A stretch of DNA of 63,044 nucleotides from Pseudomonadota bacterium. Lineage in GTDB: Bacteria; Pseudomonadota; Alphaproteobacteria; Rhizobiales; Xanthobacteraceae. The stretch spans positions 1-63,044 of the forward strand of contig JAFAGM010000024.1 in the NCBI GenBank assembly GCA_023422775.1, in the 5' to 3' direction. The first letter of the stretch is position 1. Each line of letters opens with the position of its first letter. Shown here one piece after another: positions 1 to 9,202 of the stretch. The notes below the pieces were generated by a model. The model ran no database searches. It saw only the letters and a list, made by a program, of their open reading frames with translations, and was not told the DNA's origin. The translations under genes were made by a program, and so were the position numbers.

Positions 1-794
1 TCGCGATCCGCTGGTATGCGCTGGCCTATATCTGCGGCATCGTGCTGGGCTGGATCTACGCGCGCTCGCTGGTGAAGAAGGAACGGCTGTGGGGCGGACC
101 GGCGCCGATCACGCTGGTGCAGCTCGACGACTTCATTCTTTGGGTCACCATCGGCATCATCGTCGGCGGCCGCACCGGTTACGTGCTGTTCTACAATCCG
201 GCCTTCTTCTTCCAGCACCCGGCGGAGATACTCCAGTTGTGGAATGGCGGAATGTCGTTTCACGGCGGCTTCCTCGGCTGCGTCACGGCGGTGATGCTGT
301 TTGCCCGCAAGAACGGAATCTCGATCCTCTCGCTCGGCGACATCACCACCGCGGTCGCTCCAATCGGAATATTGCTCGGACGCATCGCCAATTTCATCAA
401 CAGCGAATTGTGGGGTCGGCCGGCGGATTCCAGCGTACCTTGGGCGATGGTGTTCCCCAACGGGGGGCCATTGCCGCGGCACCCCAGCCAGCTCTACGAG
501 GCAGGGCTCGAGGGAATCCTGCTGTTTGCGATTCTCGCGGTCATGATCCGGATGGGCGCCCTGAAACGGCCGGGCCTGATCCTCGGCAGCTTCATCGCGA
601 TCTACGGTCTTGCCCGCATCACCGGCGAATTCTTCCGCGAACCGGACCCGCAGCTCGGGTTTTTGTGGGGCGGGCTGACCATGGGTATGCTGTTGTCGGT
701 GCCGATGATCATTGCCGGAGCCATCCTGATCGTGATGGCCCGGCGCCGCAAGACGCGCGAACAGATTCAAGAGCCAGTTCAAGGCAGGCCGTGA
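1..794 (+). CDS. lgt: Prolipoprotein diacylglyceryl transferase, 5'-truncated
   Basis: Lgt transfers diacylglycerol from phosphatidylglycerol to the lipobox cysteine of prelipoproteins in the inner membrane. The reading frame is already open at base 3 (AIRWYALAYICGIVLGW), which matches the usual Lgt N-terminal helix, so the gene starts outside the window and about 264 codons are visible. The central segment GGMSFHGGFLG and the HPSQLYEA stretch are Lgt hallmarks, followed by RPG, an arginine-rich loop (ITGEFFREPDPQLG) and a final membrane helix. The stop overlaps the GTG start of the next gene by 4 bases, so the two are probably cotranscribed. Confidence 0.95.
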   Translation, partial: AIRWYALAYICGIVLGWIYARSLVKKERLWGGPAPITLVQLDDFILWVTIGIIVGGRTGYVLFYNPAFFFQHPAEILQLWNGGMSFHGGFLGCVTAVMLFARKNGISILSLGDITTAVAPIGILLGRIANFINSELWGRPADSSVPWAMVFPNGGPLPRHPSQLYEAGLEGILLFAILAVMIRMGALKRPGLILGSFIAIYGLARITGEFFREPDPQLGFLWGGLTMGMLLSVPMIIAGAILIVMARRRKTREQIQEPVQGRP

Positions 795-1918
795 CCGAAT
801 ATTCGCCGCTGGAATTGGAGATCAGGAGACTGATCAAATCGTCCGGACCGATGCCGGTCTGGCGATACATGGAACTGTGCCTCGTTCATCCCGAGCACGG
901 CTATTACGTGTCGCGCGATCCGCTGGGCCGCGAGGGCGATTTCACCACCGCTCCCGAAGTCAGCCAGATGTTCGGCGAGTTGATCGGACTGTGGGCGGCA
1001 TCGGTCTGGAAATCGATCGGCTCGCCGCCGACGCTGCGGCTGGTCGAACTCGGCCCCGGCCGGGGCACCATGATGGCGGATGCGCTGCGCGCGATGCGGG
1101 TGCTGCCGCCGCTCTACCAATCGCTCAGCGTCCACCTCGTCGAGATCAATCCGGTGCTGCGCGAGAAACAGCAGGCGACACTTTCCGGCGTGCGCAACAT
1201 CACCTGGCACGACCACCTCGACGAGGTGCCCGAAGGCCCTGCCATCATTCTTGCCAATGAATATTTCGACGTCCTGCCGATCCACCAGGTGGTCAGGCGC
1301 GAGACCGGCTGGCATGAGCGCGTGGTCGATATCGACAGCGACGACAATCTGGTGTTCGGCTTCGACGTCGACCCCTTGCCGCGCTTCGAAGTGCTGTTGC
1401 CGCCGCTGGTGCGCGCTGCCCCGGTCGGCGCCGTGTTCGAATGGCGCCCGGACACCGAGATGATGAAGATCGCGTCGCGGGTCCGCCGCCAGGACGGCGC
1501 GGCGCTGATCATCGACTACGGCCATCTGCGCAGCGACGCCGGCGACACCTTCCAGGCCATCGCCCGCCACAGCTATGCCGATCCGCTGAAAAATCCCGGC
1601 CAGGCCGACATCACCGCCCATGTCGATTTCCAGGCGCTGGCGCGCGCGGCGGAAGATGTCGGCGCGCGCGTCCACGGCCCGGTGACGCAAGGCGATTTCC
1701 TCAAGCGGCTCGGCATCGAGACCCGCGCTGTCGCGCTGATGGCGAAAACCACGCCGGAGATTTCCGCCGATATTTCGGGCGCGCTGAAGCGGCTGATCGA
1801 CAGCGGCCGCGGCGGCATGGGCTCGATGTTCAAGGTGCTGGCGATCACCGAACCAAATCTCGTCGCGGTCGCAGGCATCAGCGACGAACCGCCGGCGCCG
1901 GAGCGCGAAACACCATGA
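791..1918 (+). CDS. MidA/NDUFAF7-family class I SAM-dependent methyltransferase (COG1565)
   Basis: A 375-residue protein that starts with GTG overlapping the lgt stop (GTGA). Its opening, through PVWRYMELCLVHPEHGYY, FTTAPEVSQMFGELIG and the SAM-binding loop ELGPGRGTMM (GPGRG at residues 88-92), is typical of the family of mitochondrial NDUFAF7/MidA. NDUFAF7 methylates an arginine of a complex I subunit; whether the bacterial member shares that substrate is inference. The ANEYFDVLPIHQ motif is also conserved. It sits between lgt and pgeF and shares overlapping ends with both, an arrangement common in alphaproteobacteria. No start ambiguity of note. Confidence 0.88.
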   Translation: MTEYSPLELEIRRLIKSSGPMPVWRYMELCLVHPEHGYYVSRDPLGREGDFTTAPEVSQMFGELIGLWAASVWKSIGSPPTLRLVELGPGRGTMMADALRAMRVLPPLYQSLSVHLVEINPVLREKQQATLSGVRNITWHDHLDEVPEGPAIILANEYFDVLPIHQVVRRETGWHERVVDIDSDDNLVFGFDVDPLPRFEVLLPPLVRAAPVGAVFEWRPDTEMMKIASRVRRQDGAALIIDYGHLRSDAGDTFQAIARHSYADPLKNPGQADITAHVDFQALARAAEDVGARVHGPVTQGDFLKRLGIETRAVALMAKTTPEISADISGALKRLIDSGRGGMGSMFKVLAITEPNLVAVAGISDEPPAPERETP

Positions 1919-2685
1919 CATTCGGATCGTCGCTGCTCGCGGCCATTCCCGGCCTGCGCCATGCCTTCTTCACTCGCGAGGGCGGCGTATCCGGCGAAAT
2001 CTACGAGAGCCTCAATGGCGGCCTCGGTTCGAACGACGATCCCGCCAATGTCCTGGAGAATCGCCGCCGGATGGCCGGGCAGATGGGCGTCATGCCGGAG
2101 AACTTCATCAGCGTGCACCAGGTCCACTCCCCTGACGCAGTGGTGGCGACCGGACCGTGGCCAGATGACACGCGGCCCCGCGCCGATGCCATCGTCACGC
2201 GCATCGAAGGCATCGCCATCGGCGTTACCGCTGCCGATTGCGGGCCGATCCTGTTTGCCGACGCCGGTGCGCGCGTGATCGGCGCCGCCCATGCCGGCTG
2301 GAAGGGCGCGCTGACCGGCGTCGTGGAATCCACCATCGAGGCGATGGAAAAGCTCGGCGCCGATCGCAGCGGCATCGTCGCCGCCATCGGTCCCCTCATC
2401 CGCCAGCACTCCTATGAGGTCGGGGGCGAATTCGTCGAACGTTTCCTCGATGCCGACGGCGAGAACAAATCGTTCTTCATCCCCTCGCTGCGCGCGGGCC
2501 ATGCGATGTTCGATCTCGCCGGTTTCATCCGCATGCGGCTGGAAAATGCCGGCGTGCTGATGATCGACGACATCGGCGTCGATACCTATTCAGACGAGCG
2601 CTTCTACAGCTACCGCCGCTCGGTGCACCGGAAGGAGCCGGACTACGGCCGCCACGTTCACGCGATCGCATTGACCAGCGAGTAG
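1915..2685 (+). CDS. pgeF: Peptidoglycan editing factor / purine nucleoside phosphorylase-like multicopper laccase-domain protein
   Basis: A 256-residue YfiH/PgeF (DUF152) protein. The metal-binding catalytic set is intact: H71 in HQVH, C109 in TAADCGP and H126 in AHAGW. The order and spacing match Escherichia coli YfiH. Family members act on misincorporated L-Ser cell-wall precursors or on purine nucleosides. The usual IGPCI segment reads IGPLIRQHSYEV here, so the first cysteine of that region is missing; this cysteine is not part of the metal triad. The ATG overlaps the previous stop by 4 bases, making this the third gene of an lgt operon. Confidence 0.9.
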   Translation: MTFGSSLLAAIPGLRHAFFTREGGVSGEIYESLNGGLGSNDDPANVLENRRRMAGQMGVMPENFISVHQVHSPDAVVATGPWPDDTRPRADAIVTRIEGIAIGVTAADCGPILFADAGARVIGAAHAGWKGALTGVVESTIEAMEKLGADRSGIVAAIGPLIRQHSYEVGGEFVERFLDADGENKSFFIPSLRAGHAMFDLAGFIRMRLENAGVLMIDDIGVDTYSDERFYSYRRSVHRKEPDYGRHVHAIALTSE

Positions 2686-2809
2686 TTCGCTACCGCGCTC
2701 GCAATGCGGCGCGAACCGGACGATCCGGACGCGAATTTACCTTTTTGCCGAGACCGTGCACCGCCTGCCCTAGACCTTAACGCATTTTAACGATATCGCA
2801 GGGGTGATG

Positions 2810-3442
2810 ATGCACACCATCGCTTTCCTGTTTCAGAACAAGACAAAAGCGGCGCGCGCGGCCCTTGCGGCGGCGCTTCTGGTTGCGGCCGGCGCGCTCG
2901 GCGGCTGTGCCGGCGGCGGCGGCGCCAGCAATTCGTATGCGATGGCAACGACCGGCGCCGCTGGCGGTCCTACTGTGGCGTTCGAATCGATCGACGGTCC
3001 GCCGCCCCAGGTGTTCGACCGCATGGTCAGCGTGCTCGACAGCGAATCGAAATTGCGAAATCTCTCGATCGTTTCGCGCGAAGGCGGTGCCTCCTACCGC
3101 GTGCGCAGCTATCTCTCCGCGCAGGTGGTGCGTGGACGGACCGTGATCGCATGGGTCTGGGACGTCTACGACAACAACCAGCAGCGCGCGCTGCGGCTTT
3201 CGGGCGAAGAACCGGCCGGCAAATCCGGACGCGACGCCTGGGCCGCGGCCGACGACCTCGTGCTGCGGAAGATCGCGCAAGCCGGTTTCAGCGGCCTTTC
3301 GAGCATGATCAACGGAACCCCGGACGCAGCGCCTGCTCCCGCGCCGGCCCGCCAGAGCGGCCCCGCAGTGGCGAGTGCGGAAGATATTCTACCCGCCCAG
3401 GATGCTCCCGCCGTCGCCGCGCTCGGCTTCAGCGCCCAATAA
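2810..3442 (+). CDS. Putative lipoprotein of unknown function
   Basis: A 210-residue protein with a basic start, a hydrophobic stretch (AALAAALLVAAGALGGC) and a lipobox LGGC, so it is predicted to be lipidated at that cysteine by Lgt and cut by LspA. A Gly/Ser-rich linker precedes a soluble domain of about 130 residues (TVAFESIDGPPPQVFDRMV, then RVRSYLSAQVVRGRTVIAWVWDVYD). The C-terminus is Ala/Pro rich and probably disordered. GTG at 2804 and ATGs at 2807 and 2810 are all possible; AGGGG at 2800-2804 best fits 2810. I do not recognise a function. Confidence 0.75.
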   Translation: MHTIAFLFQNKTKAARAALAAALLVAAGALGGCAGGGGASNSYAMATTGAAGGPTVAFESIDGPPPQVFDRMVSVLDSESKLRNLSIVSREGGASYRVRSYLSAQVVRGRTVIAWVWDVYDNNQQRALRLSGEEPAGKSGRDAWAAADDLVLRKIAQAGFSGLSSMINGTPDAAPAPAPARQSGPAVASAEDILPAQDAPAVAALGFSAQ

Positions 3443-3615
3443 AAGTAGCCCGCAAAGTCCCGGAACGGCCCATTTTTGGTCGGGAAAACGGCGGCAACGG
3501 GTTGCCAGCCAAGCCCCCTGCCTGATATCTCCTCGCCCATCGAAACGCGCCGGTTTCCTGAGGAATTCTCGATATGCTGAACGTCGTATCCAGCAAGGCG
3601 CGAGGAGAAGTGTCG

Positions 3616-4569
<954 letters not shown>

Positions 4570-4635
4570 GGACAGTCGTAGGGTAGGCAAAGCGCAAGCG
4601 TGCCCACCGTCCTTCCTGCGCATACCCCTGCCAGA

Positions 4636-4739
4636 CCTCATCCTGAGGAGCGCGTCTTCGCGCGTCTCGAAGGATGAATGGCACCAGCCGGGCCACATGG
4701 TTCGAGACGCGCGCCAGTGCGCGCTACTCACCATGAGGG
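4636..4739. repeat. Dispersed repeat family 1, copy A (104 bp)
   Basis: The unit begins CCTCATCCTGAGGAGC and ends CTCACCATGAGGG, with internal GTCTCGAAGGATG and CATGGTTCGAGAC, so it folds as nested inverted repeats. The same element lies inverted at 20656-20759, with the same length and a shared internal block CACCAGCCGGGCCACATGG. A 5'-shortened copy lies at 21620-21710. It fills the gap between the converging prs and SDR genes. It is preceded by a short GTAGGGTAGGCAAAGCGCAAG segment, another common intergenic motif of this group. Confidence 0.85.
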
Positions 4740-4747
4740 TCTGACGG

Positions 4748-5557
4748 CTACTCAAACCCAGGCCGCGGCACCAGATTCATCAGCATGTTGGCGTAGCCGC
4801 CATCGACCATGATCTCGTCACCGTTGACGTAGGCCGAGCGGTCGCTGGCGAGGAACAGGATCACATCGGCCATGTCCTGCGGCATGCCGACCCGCCGCAG
4901 CGGCACCACGGCCGAGCGGCGCTCGGTCACACCAGGCGTATCGTAGAAGGCCTGGCTCATCGGCGTGATCACCATGCCGGGGCTGACGACGTTGCTGCGA
5001 ATGCCGTGCGGCCCCCACTCGTTGGCGAGCTGCCGCGACAGCATGATTACGCCGGCCTTGCTGACGCTGTAGGCGCCGCTCTGCCCCTGCGCGTTGCTGC
5101 CGGCAATCGACGACACATGAACCAGGCTGCCGCTGCGATGCGCGCGCATCTGCCGGCCGAAGATCTGCGCGCACAGGAAGTAGCCGGTCAGGTTGACGGC
5201 GAGAACGCTATTCCATTCGGCAAGAGACAAGGCGTCGAGCGCGCCGGGGCGAAGGATGGCCGCGGTGTTGACCAGGACATTGCAAGGCCCAAGCGATTTC
5301 TCGATTGCTGCGGATGCGGCGGTGACACTCTCGGCGCTGGTGGTGTCGCAGCCGACAACGACATGGCCATCGCCCAGTTTGCGCAATTCCGCTTGCGTAC
5401 CTTCGAGCCCGCGTTCGTCGAGATCGATCGCCGCGACGCGGGCGCCCGCGCTGGCAAAACTGACGGCGGTAGCGCGGCCGATGCCGCCGCCGCCACCCGT
5501 CACCACACAGACGCGGCCTGAAAGGCCAAGCCAATCCGACGAATCCTGCCCGGTCAT
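4748..5557 (-). CDS. SDR-family NAD(P)-dependent oxidoreductase
   Basis: A 269-residue classical short-chain dehydrogenase/reductase. The cofactor motif is TGGGGGIG (residues 20-27) and the active site has S149/S150 with Y163 and K167 (YSVSK). The usual NNAG reads NTAA, a tolerated variant. ADVILFLASDRSAYVNGDEIMVDGGY near the end is typical. The substrate cannot be read from the sequence. The gene lies 104 bases downstream of coxG on the same strand, so read-through from the cox operon is possible, but no SDR belongs to the known cox maturation set. Confidence 0.88.
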   Translation of the reverse strand: MTGQDSSDWLGLSGRVCVVTGGGGGIGRATAVSFASAGARVAAIDLDERGLEGTQAELRKLGDGHVVVGCDTTSAESVTAASAAIEKSLGPCNVLVNTAAILRPGALDALSLAEWNSVLAVNLTGYFLCAQIFGRQMRAHRSGSLVHVSSIAGSNAQGQSGAYSVSKAGVIMLSRQLANEWGPHGIRSNVVSPGMVITPMSQAFYDTPGVTERRSAVVPLRRVGMPQDMADVILFLASDRSAYVNGDEIMVDGGYANMLMNLVPRPGFE

Positions 5558-5661
5558 GTTTGATCACTCTTGGCTGGTGAACTGATGCCGGAGAGCATAG
5601 CCGAAAGTGCGGGCCGACCAAGCGCGATTCGAGCGCGACGACGGGCCGGCTGTACCGGTTG

Positions 5662-6168
5662 CTAGACCGCGCCGGTCAGCTTGCCCAACCAGCCCTTCGG
5701 CGCCGCTTCCGCTGGAGGCGCCGCCGTCCCGCCGACAACCTGCCCGAACGACGCAAAGAATTCGCCCGCGAGTTTCCTGGCGGTGGAATCGATCAACCGC
5801 GCGCCGAGCTGGGCGAGCTTGCCGCCGATCTGCGCGTCGACGTCGTAATGCAGCACCGTCACGTCGGGCCCTTCGGCCTCGAGACGCACCGCGGCACCGC
5901 CTTTGGCGAAGCCGGCGACGCCGCCGGAGCCCTCACCCGAGATTCGATAAGCGTTTGGCGGATCGAGATCGGACAACGTCACCTTGCCGCTGAAGGTCGC
6001 CTTCACAGGCCCTACCTTGAACACGACGGTCGCCGTCATCTCGGTGGGCGACGACATTTCGAGGGACTGACAGCCGGGAATGCACTGCTTCAATATCTCG
6101 GGATCGTTGAGCGCGGCCCAGACCTTTTCCTTCGGCGCCGGGATGCGCTGGCTGTCGTTCATCTGCAT
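5662..6168 (-). CDS. coxG: CoxG: SRPBCC-fold carbon monoxide dehydrogenase subunit G
   Basis: A 168-residue protein of the CoxG family (START/SRPBCC fold). RIPAPKEKVWAALNDPEILKQCIPGCQSLE and the GEGSGGVAGFAKGGAAVRLE region are family hallmarks. CoxG links CO dehydrogenase to the membrane and quinone pool in CO oxidisers. A proline/alanine linker leads to a short amphipathic C-terminal tail (APKGWLGKLTGAV), which I infer to be the membrane-contact element. The start at 6168 is supported by AAGGA upstream and lies 10 bases after the stop of the XdhC-like gene. It is the last cox gene of the operon. Confidence 0.88.
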   Translation of the reverse strand: MQMNDSQRIPAPKEKVWAALNDPEILKQCIPGCQSLEMSSPTEMTATVVFKVGPVKATFSGKVTLSDLDPPNAYRISGEGSGGVAGFAKGGAAVRLEAEGPDVTVLHYDVDAQIGGKLAQLGARLIDSTARKLAGEFFASFGQVVGGTAAPPAEAAPKGWLGKLTGAV

Positions 6169-6178
6169 GATTAAGTCC

Positions 6179-7027
6179 TTACTTGATTGCAACGGGATGG
6201 GCCGCGCGCTGGCCGCGGCGGCGTTCGACGGTGATTTCGGCCATAATGGACATTGCGATCTCCTCCGGCGTGATCGCGCCGAGGTCGAGCCCGGCCGGGG
6301 CCTTGACGCGATCAATCGCCTCGCGCGCGACGCCGCCGGCGACGAGCTTTTCGCGCAACGCGATCATCTTGCGGCGGCTGCCGACGAAGGCGTGATATTC
6401 GGCGTCGACGGCAATGGCCTGCCTGAGCGCGGCTTCATCGCCCTTGCCCTGGGTCGAGACCACGACGAAGCGGCGCGCATCGTTGAGGTAGCGCGGCTCA
6501 AAGCCGTCGATGACGACATGCGCATCGGGTTCGACGGCACGATCGGCCGCGGGCGCGGCCAGCGTAACGTGATAGTCGAGCTGGCGCGCTTGCGCCGCGA
6601 GCGACATCGCCACCGGGCTCGCACCAAGGATCAGCAGCGAGGGATGCGGCAGCACCGGCTCGACGAAGATGTCCATGGTGCCCTGGCTCGGGCACATGTT
6701 GCTGGCGAAGCGGATGCCTTCGCGATTCTCGCCCGGCTTGACGCCGAGCTCGGCCAGCATGCCCTCCGGCTGCACCGACACCATGCGCGGCTCGCCATCG
6801 GCCAGCGCCTCGCGCGCCGCCTTCAGCACCGCGCCGCGGGCGCAGCCGCCGCCGATCCAGCCCGCGACGATCGTACCGTCCGGGCGGATGATCGCCTTGG
6901 CGCCCGCCTTCGCCGCGGTCACCGATACCGTGCGCACGACCGTCGCCAGCGCAAACGCCTGCTCGGCGGATTTCATCTGCGCCACCAGGTCCATCACTTC
7001 GACATGAGCGGTCATCGGACGCTCCAT
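6179..7027 (-). CDS. coxF: CoxF: XdhC-like maturation factor of CO dehydrogenase
   Basis: A 282-residue XdhC/CoxF-family protein. It has an N-terminal XdhC domain with GTIVAGWIGGGCARGAV, the cysteine-containing FASNMCPSQGTMDIFVEP, and a C-terminal Rossmann-type domain (LLILGASPVA, then YHAFVGSRRKM). XdhC proteins bind molybdenum cofactor and protect or sulfurate it before insertion; CoxF is required for building the Mo-Cu site in Afipia (Oligotropha) carboxidovorans. The ATG shares one base with the coxE stop (TGATG), implying translational coupling. An in-frame ATG at 7015 is an alternative start. Confidence 0.85.
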   Translation of the reverse strand: MERPMTAHVEVMDLVAQMKSAEQAFALATVVRTVSVTAAKAGAKAIIRPDGTIVAGWIGGGCARGAVLKAAREALADGEPRMVSVQPEGMLAELGVKPGENREGIRFASNMCPSQGTMDIFVEPVLPHPSLLILGASPVAMSLAAQARQLDYHVTLAAPAADRAVEPDAHVVIDGFEPRYLNDARRFVVVSTQGKGDEAALRQAIAVDAEYHAFVGSRRKMIALREKLVAGGVAREAIDRVKAPAGLDLGAITPEEIAMSIMAEITVERRRGQRAAHPVAIK

Positions 7028-8229
7028 CAGAGCTTTGCGAGGTAGGGTTCAAGCGCGGTCAGGCTTTTCAGCGTGTTGGCCGGCGCGTAGAGATCGACAT
7101 GCGGCAGCGCCGCCTTGATGCCCTTTGCCTCGGGCGAATAGCCCTGCCACGCCATCATCGGGTTGAGCCAGACGATGCGGCGGCAGCGGCGGCCGAGCGC
7201 CGCCATCTCGCGGCCGAGAAGTGCGGCGTCGCCGGTCTCGTAGCCGTCGGACACGATCATCACGACGGTGCGGGAATGGATCACTCGCGCAGCGTGCCAG
7301 CGATTGAATGTCTGCAGGCTCTCGCCGATCCTTGTGCCGCCGCCGGTGCCCTGCGCCATGATCGAGAGCCGGTCGAGCGCGCGCGCCGCATCCCTCTCCT
7401 TCATCGCATCGGAAACATGAGCGAGCCTGGTGTGGAACAGAAAGGCCTCGGCTTCGCGAAACTGATCGAGGATGCCGTGGATGAAGCGCAGGAACACGCC
7501 GGTGTACATGCTCATCGAGCCGGAGGCGTCGAGCAGGACGACGAGCCGCAGCGGCTTCTCCTTGCGCTGCCGCCTGACGAGGTCGATCGGCACGCCGCCA
7601 TGGCTGATATTGCCGTGAATGGTGCGGCGGAGATCGAGCCGGTAGCCGCGCCGCCGCGCCAGATCGCGCCGCGTCAGCCGCGTGCGCATCGCCCGCGCCA
7701 GCCGCGCGGCCGCTTCATGCGCCTGCTCGATCTGTTCGGGGTCGGCCAGCTTGCGGAAATCCACCTCGGCCAGGTTGTCGGCGCGCGAGGCGCCTTCCAT
7801 GCGGCCCTCGCCGCCGCGATCGGCGCCGCCCTCGTCGGTGGACGGCATCTGATCCATGGCCGTGTCGCCGCCGGCGCGCTGGCTGCCGGCCAGGTTCTTG
7901 AGCGATGGATTGTTCGCAGCCTTCGACGAACCCGTCGTCATCGACCGCGACCGCACGCGCCTGCCGAGCCAGAACGCGTCGAAGATGCCGTCGAATTTTT
8001 CCCAGTCGGACTTGCGCGCCGAGAACAGGTGCTTGAACGCCGAGCGCAGCAGGCCGGGCTTGGCCTCATAGCCCGCCGTCATCAGTTCGGCTGCGTCCTG
8101 GCCTTCGGCGAGGCCGATGGCGAAGCCGCTGTCGCGCAGCGTCCTGAGAAACGCGGCGAGCCTTGACGAGACCAGGCGCGAGACCTCGTCGAGTTCTTCG
8201 TAACCGGGATTGGTGCCGCAACAGCTCAT
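7027..8229 (-). CDS. coxE: CoxE: VWA-domain protein for CO dehydrogenase maturation
   Basis: A 400-residue protein of the CoxE-like VWA family. The N-terminal half carries helical segments and a polar Gly/Ser/Asp-rich linker (about residues 95-150). The C-terminal half is a von Willebrand A domain with the MIDAS motif DASGSMS at residues 234-240, then QGTGGGTRIGESL and VSDGYETGD. CoxE works with the AAA+ ATPase CoxD to introduce sulfur and copper into apo-CODH. The start overlaps the coxD stop by 4 bases (ATGA) and its stop abuts coxF, as in known cox operons. Confidence 0.9.
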   Translation of the reverse strand: MSCCGTNPGYEELDEVSRLVSSRLAAFLRTLRDSGFAIGLAEGQDAAELMTAGYEAKPGLLRSAFKHLFSARKSDWEKFDGIFDAFWLGRRVRSRSMTTGSSKAANNPSLKNLAGSQRAGGDTAMDQMPSTDEGGADRGGEGRMEGASRADNLAEVDFRKLADPEQIEQAHEAAARLARAMRTRLTRRDLARRRGYRLDLRRTIHGNISHGGVPIDLVRRQRKEKPLRLVVLLDASGSMSMYTGVFLRFIHGILDQFREAEAFLFHTRLAHVSDAMKERDAARALDRLSIMAQGTGGGTRIGESLQTFNRWHAARVIHSRTVVMIVSDGYETGDAALLGREMAALGRRCRRIVWLNPMMAWQGYSPEAKGIKAALPHVDLYAPANTLKSLTALEPYLAKL

Positions 8230-9098
8230 GCGACCTTCCCCAGCAGGCGTTCGCTGACCTCGCGCGTGACCCGCGACTTGTCCTCATGGGTCTTGAGCAG
8301 GCACATCAGGGTCTCGTGGACCACCTCAGGCGCATCGCGCAGATCGCGGACATCGAGGCCGACCAGGGCCGCCGCCCAGTCCAGCGTTTCCGCGACACCG
8401 GGCACCTTCCGCAGTTCCTCTTTCCGGATGCCCTCGACCATGCGCGCGATCTGCAGCGACAGCGACGCGCTGGCGCCGTCGATCCGCGCCATGATGATGC
8501 GCGCCTCGCGATCGGCATCGGGATAGTCGACGTAGTGGTAGAGACAGCGGCGACGCAGTGCGTCGGAGAGTTCGCGGGTGCCGTTCGAGGTCAACACCAC
8601 ATGCGGGATCGTGGTCGCCTTGATGGTGCCGAGTTCGGGGATCGAGACCTGGAAGTCCGACAGCAGTTCGAGCAGGAACGCCTCGAACTCGTCGTCGGCG
8701 CGGTCGATCTCGTCGATCAGCAGCACCGGTGGTTTTGCCCGGCGGATCGCTGCGAGCAGCGGCCGCTCCAGCAGGTATTTTTCCGAGAATATCTGGTGTT
8801 CGACGTCGTCGGGATTGTCGCCGCGATGCGCCTGGATCGACAGCAACTGGCGCTGGTAGTTCCACTCATATAGCGCGGCCGATTGATCGAGCCCCTCGTA
8901 GCATTGCAGGCGGATCAGTTCGGTCGCGTGCATGGAAGCGAGCGCTTTCGCCACCTCGGTCTTGCCGACGCCCGCCTCGCCTTCCAGCAGCAGCGGACGC
9001 CGCAACAATTGCATCAGCGAGATCGCGGTCGCGAGTTCGCCGTCGGCGATATACCCCGACGCCGCCAACGCTTGCGCGATCTCTTCGCGATTTTTCAT
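8226..9098 (-). CDS. coxD: CoxD: MoxR-type AAA+ ATPase for CO dehydrogenase maturation
   Basis: A 290-residue MoxR-family AAA+ ATPase. The Walker A motif is GEAGVGKT (residues 40-47) and Walker B is LLIDEIDRADDEFEAFLLELLSD; a sensor region VLTSNGTRELSDALRRRCLYHYVDYP follows. MoxR ATPases pair with VWA proteins, here CoxE immediately downstream. In the A. carboxidovorans system CoxD is an ATP-dependent chaperone-like factor needed for the [CuSMoO2] site. It is separated from coxL by a palindromic repeat (9113-9199), so mRNA processing between structural and maturation genes is possible. Confidence 0.92.
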   Translation of the reverse strand: MKNREEIAQALAASGYIADGELATAISLMQLLRRPLLLEGEAGVGKTEVAKALASMHATELIRLQCYEGLDQSAALYEWNYQRQLLSIQAHRGDNPDDVEHQIFSEKYLLERPLLAAIRRAKPPVLLIDEIDRADDEFEAFLLELLSDFQVSIPELGTIKATTIPHVVLTSNGTRELSDALRRRCLYHYVDYPDADREARIIMARIDGASASLSLQIARMVEGIRKEELRKVPGVAETLDWAAALVGLDVRDLRDAPEVVHETLMCLLKTHEDKSRVTREVSERLLGKVA

Positions 9099-9112
9099 TC
9101 AACTCTCTCTTC

Positions 9113-9199
9113 CGTCATTGCGAGCGGAGCGAAGCAATCCATCTCTCCGCATGTGCGATGCCGCTGGATTGCTTCGTCGCGTTGCTCCTCGCAATGACG
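9113..9199. repeat. REP-type palindrome (CGTCATTGCGAGC family)
   Basis: The element starts CGTCATTGCGAGCGGAGCG, carries GAAGCAATCC and its mirror GGATTGCTTC, and ends CTCCTCGCAATGACG. The outer arms are inverted copies, so the transcript can form a long stem. This is a well-known extragenic palindrome type in Bradyrhizobium and Rhodopseudomonas. It lies inside the cox operon, between coxL and coxD. No second copy was seen in this window. Confidence 0.85.
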
Positions 9200-9202
9200 C
9201 CG

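Noticed and set aside
2777..2792. CtrA-like TTAACGCATTTTAAC ahead of the lipoprotein gene
   Set aside because: The half-sites are separated by 6 bases, not 7.
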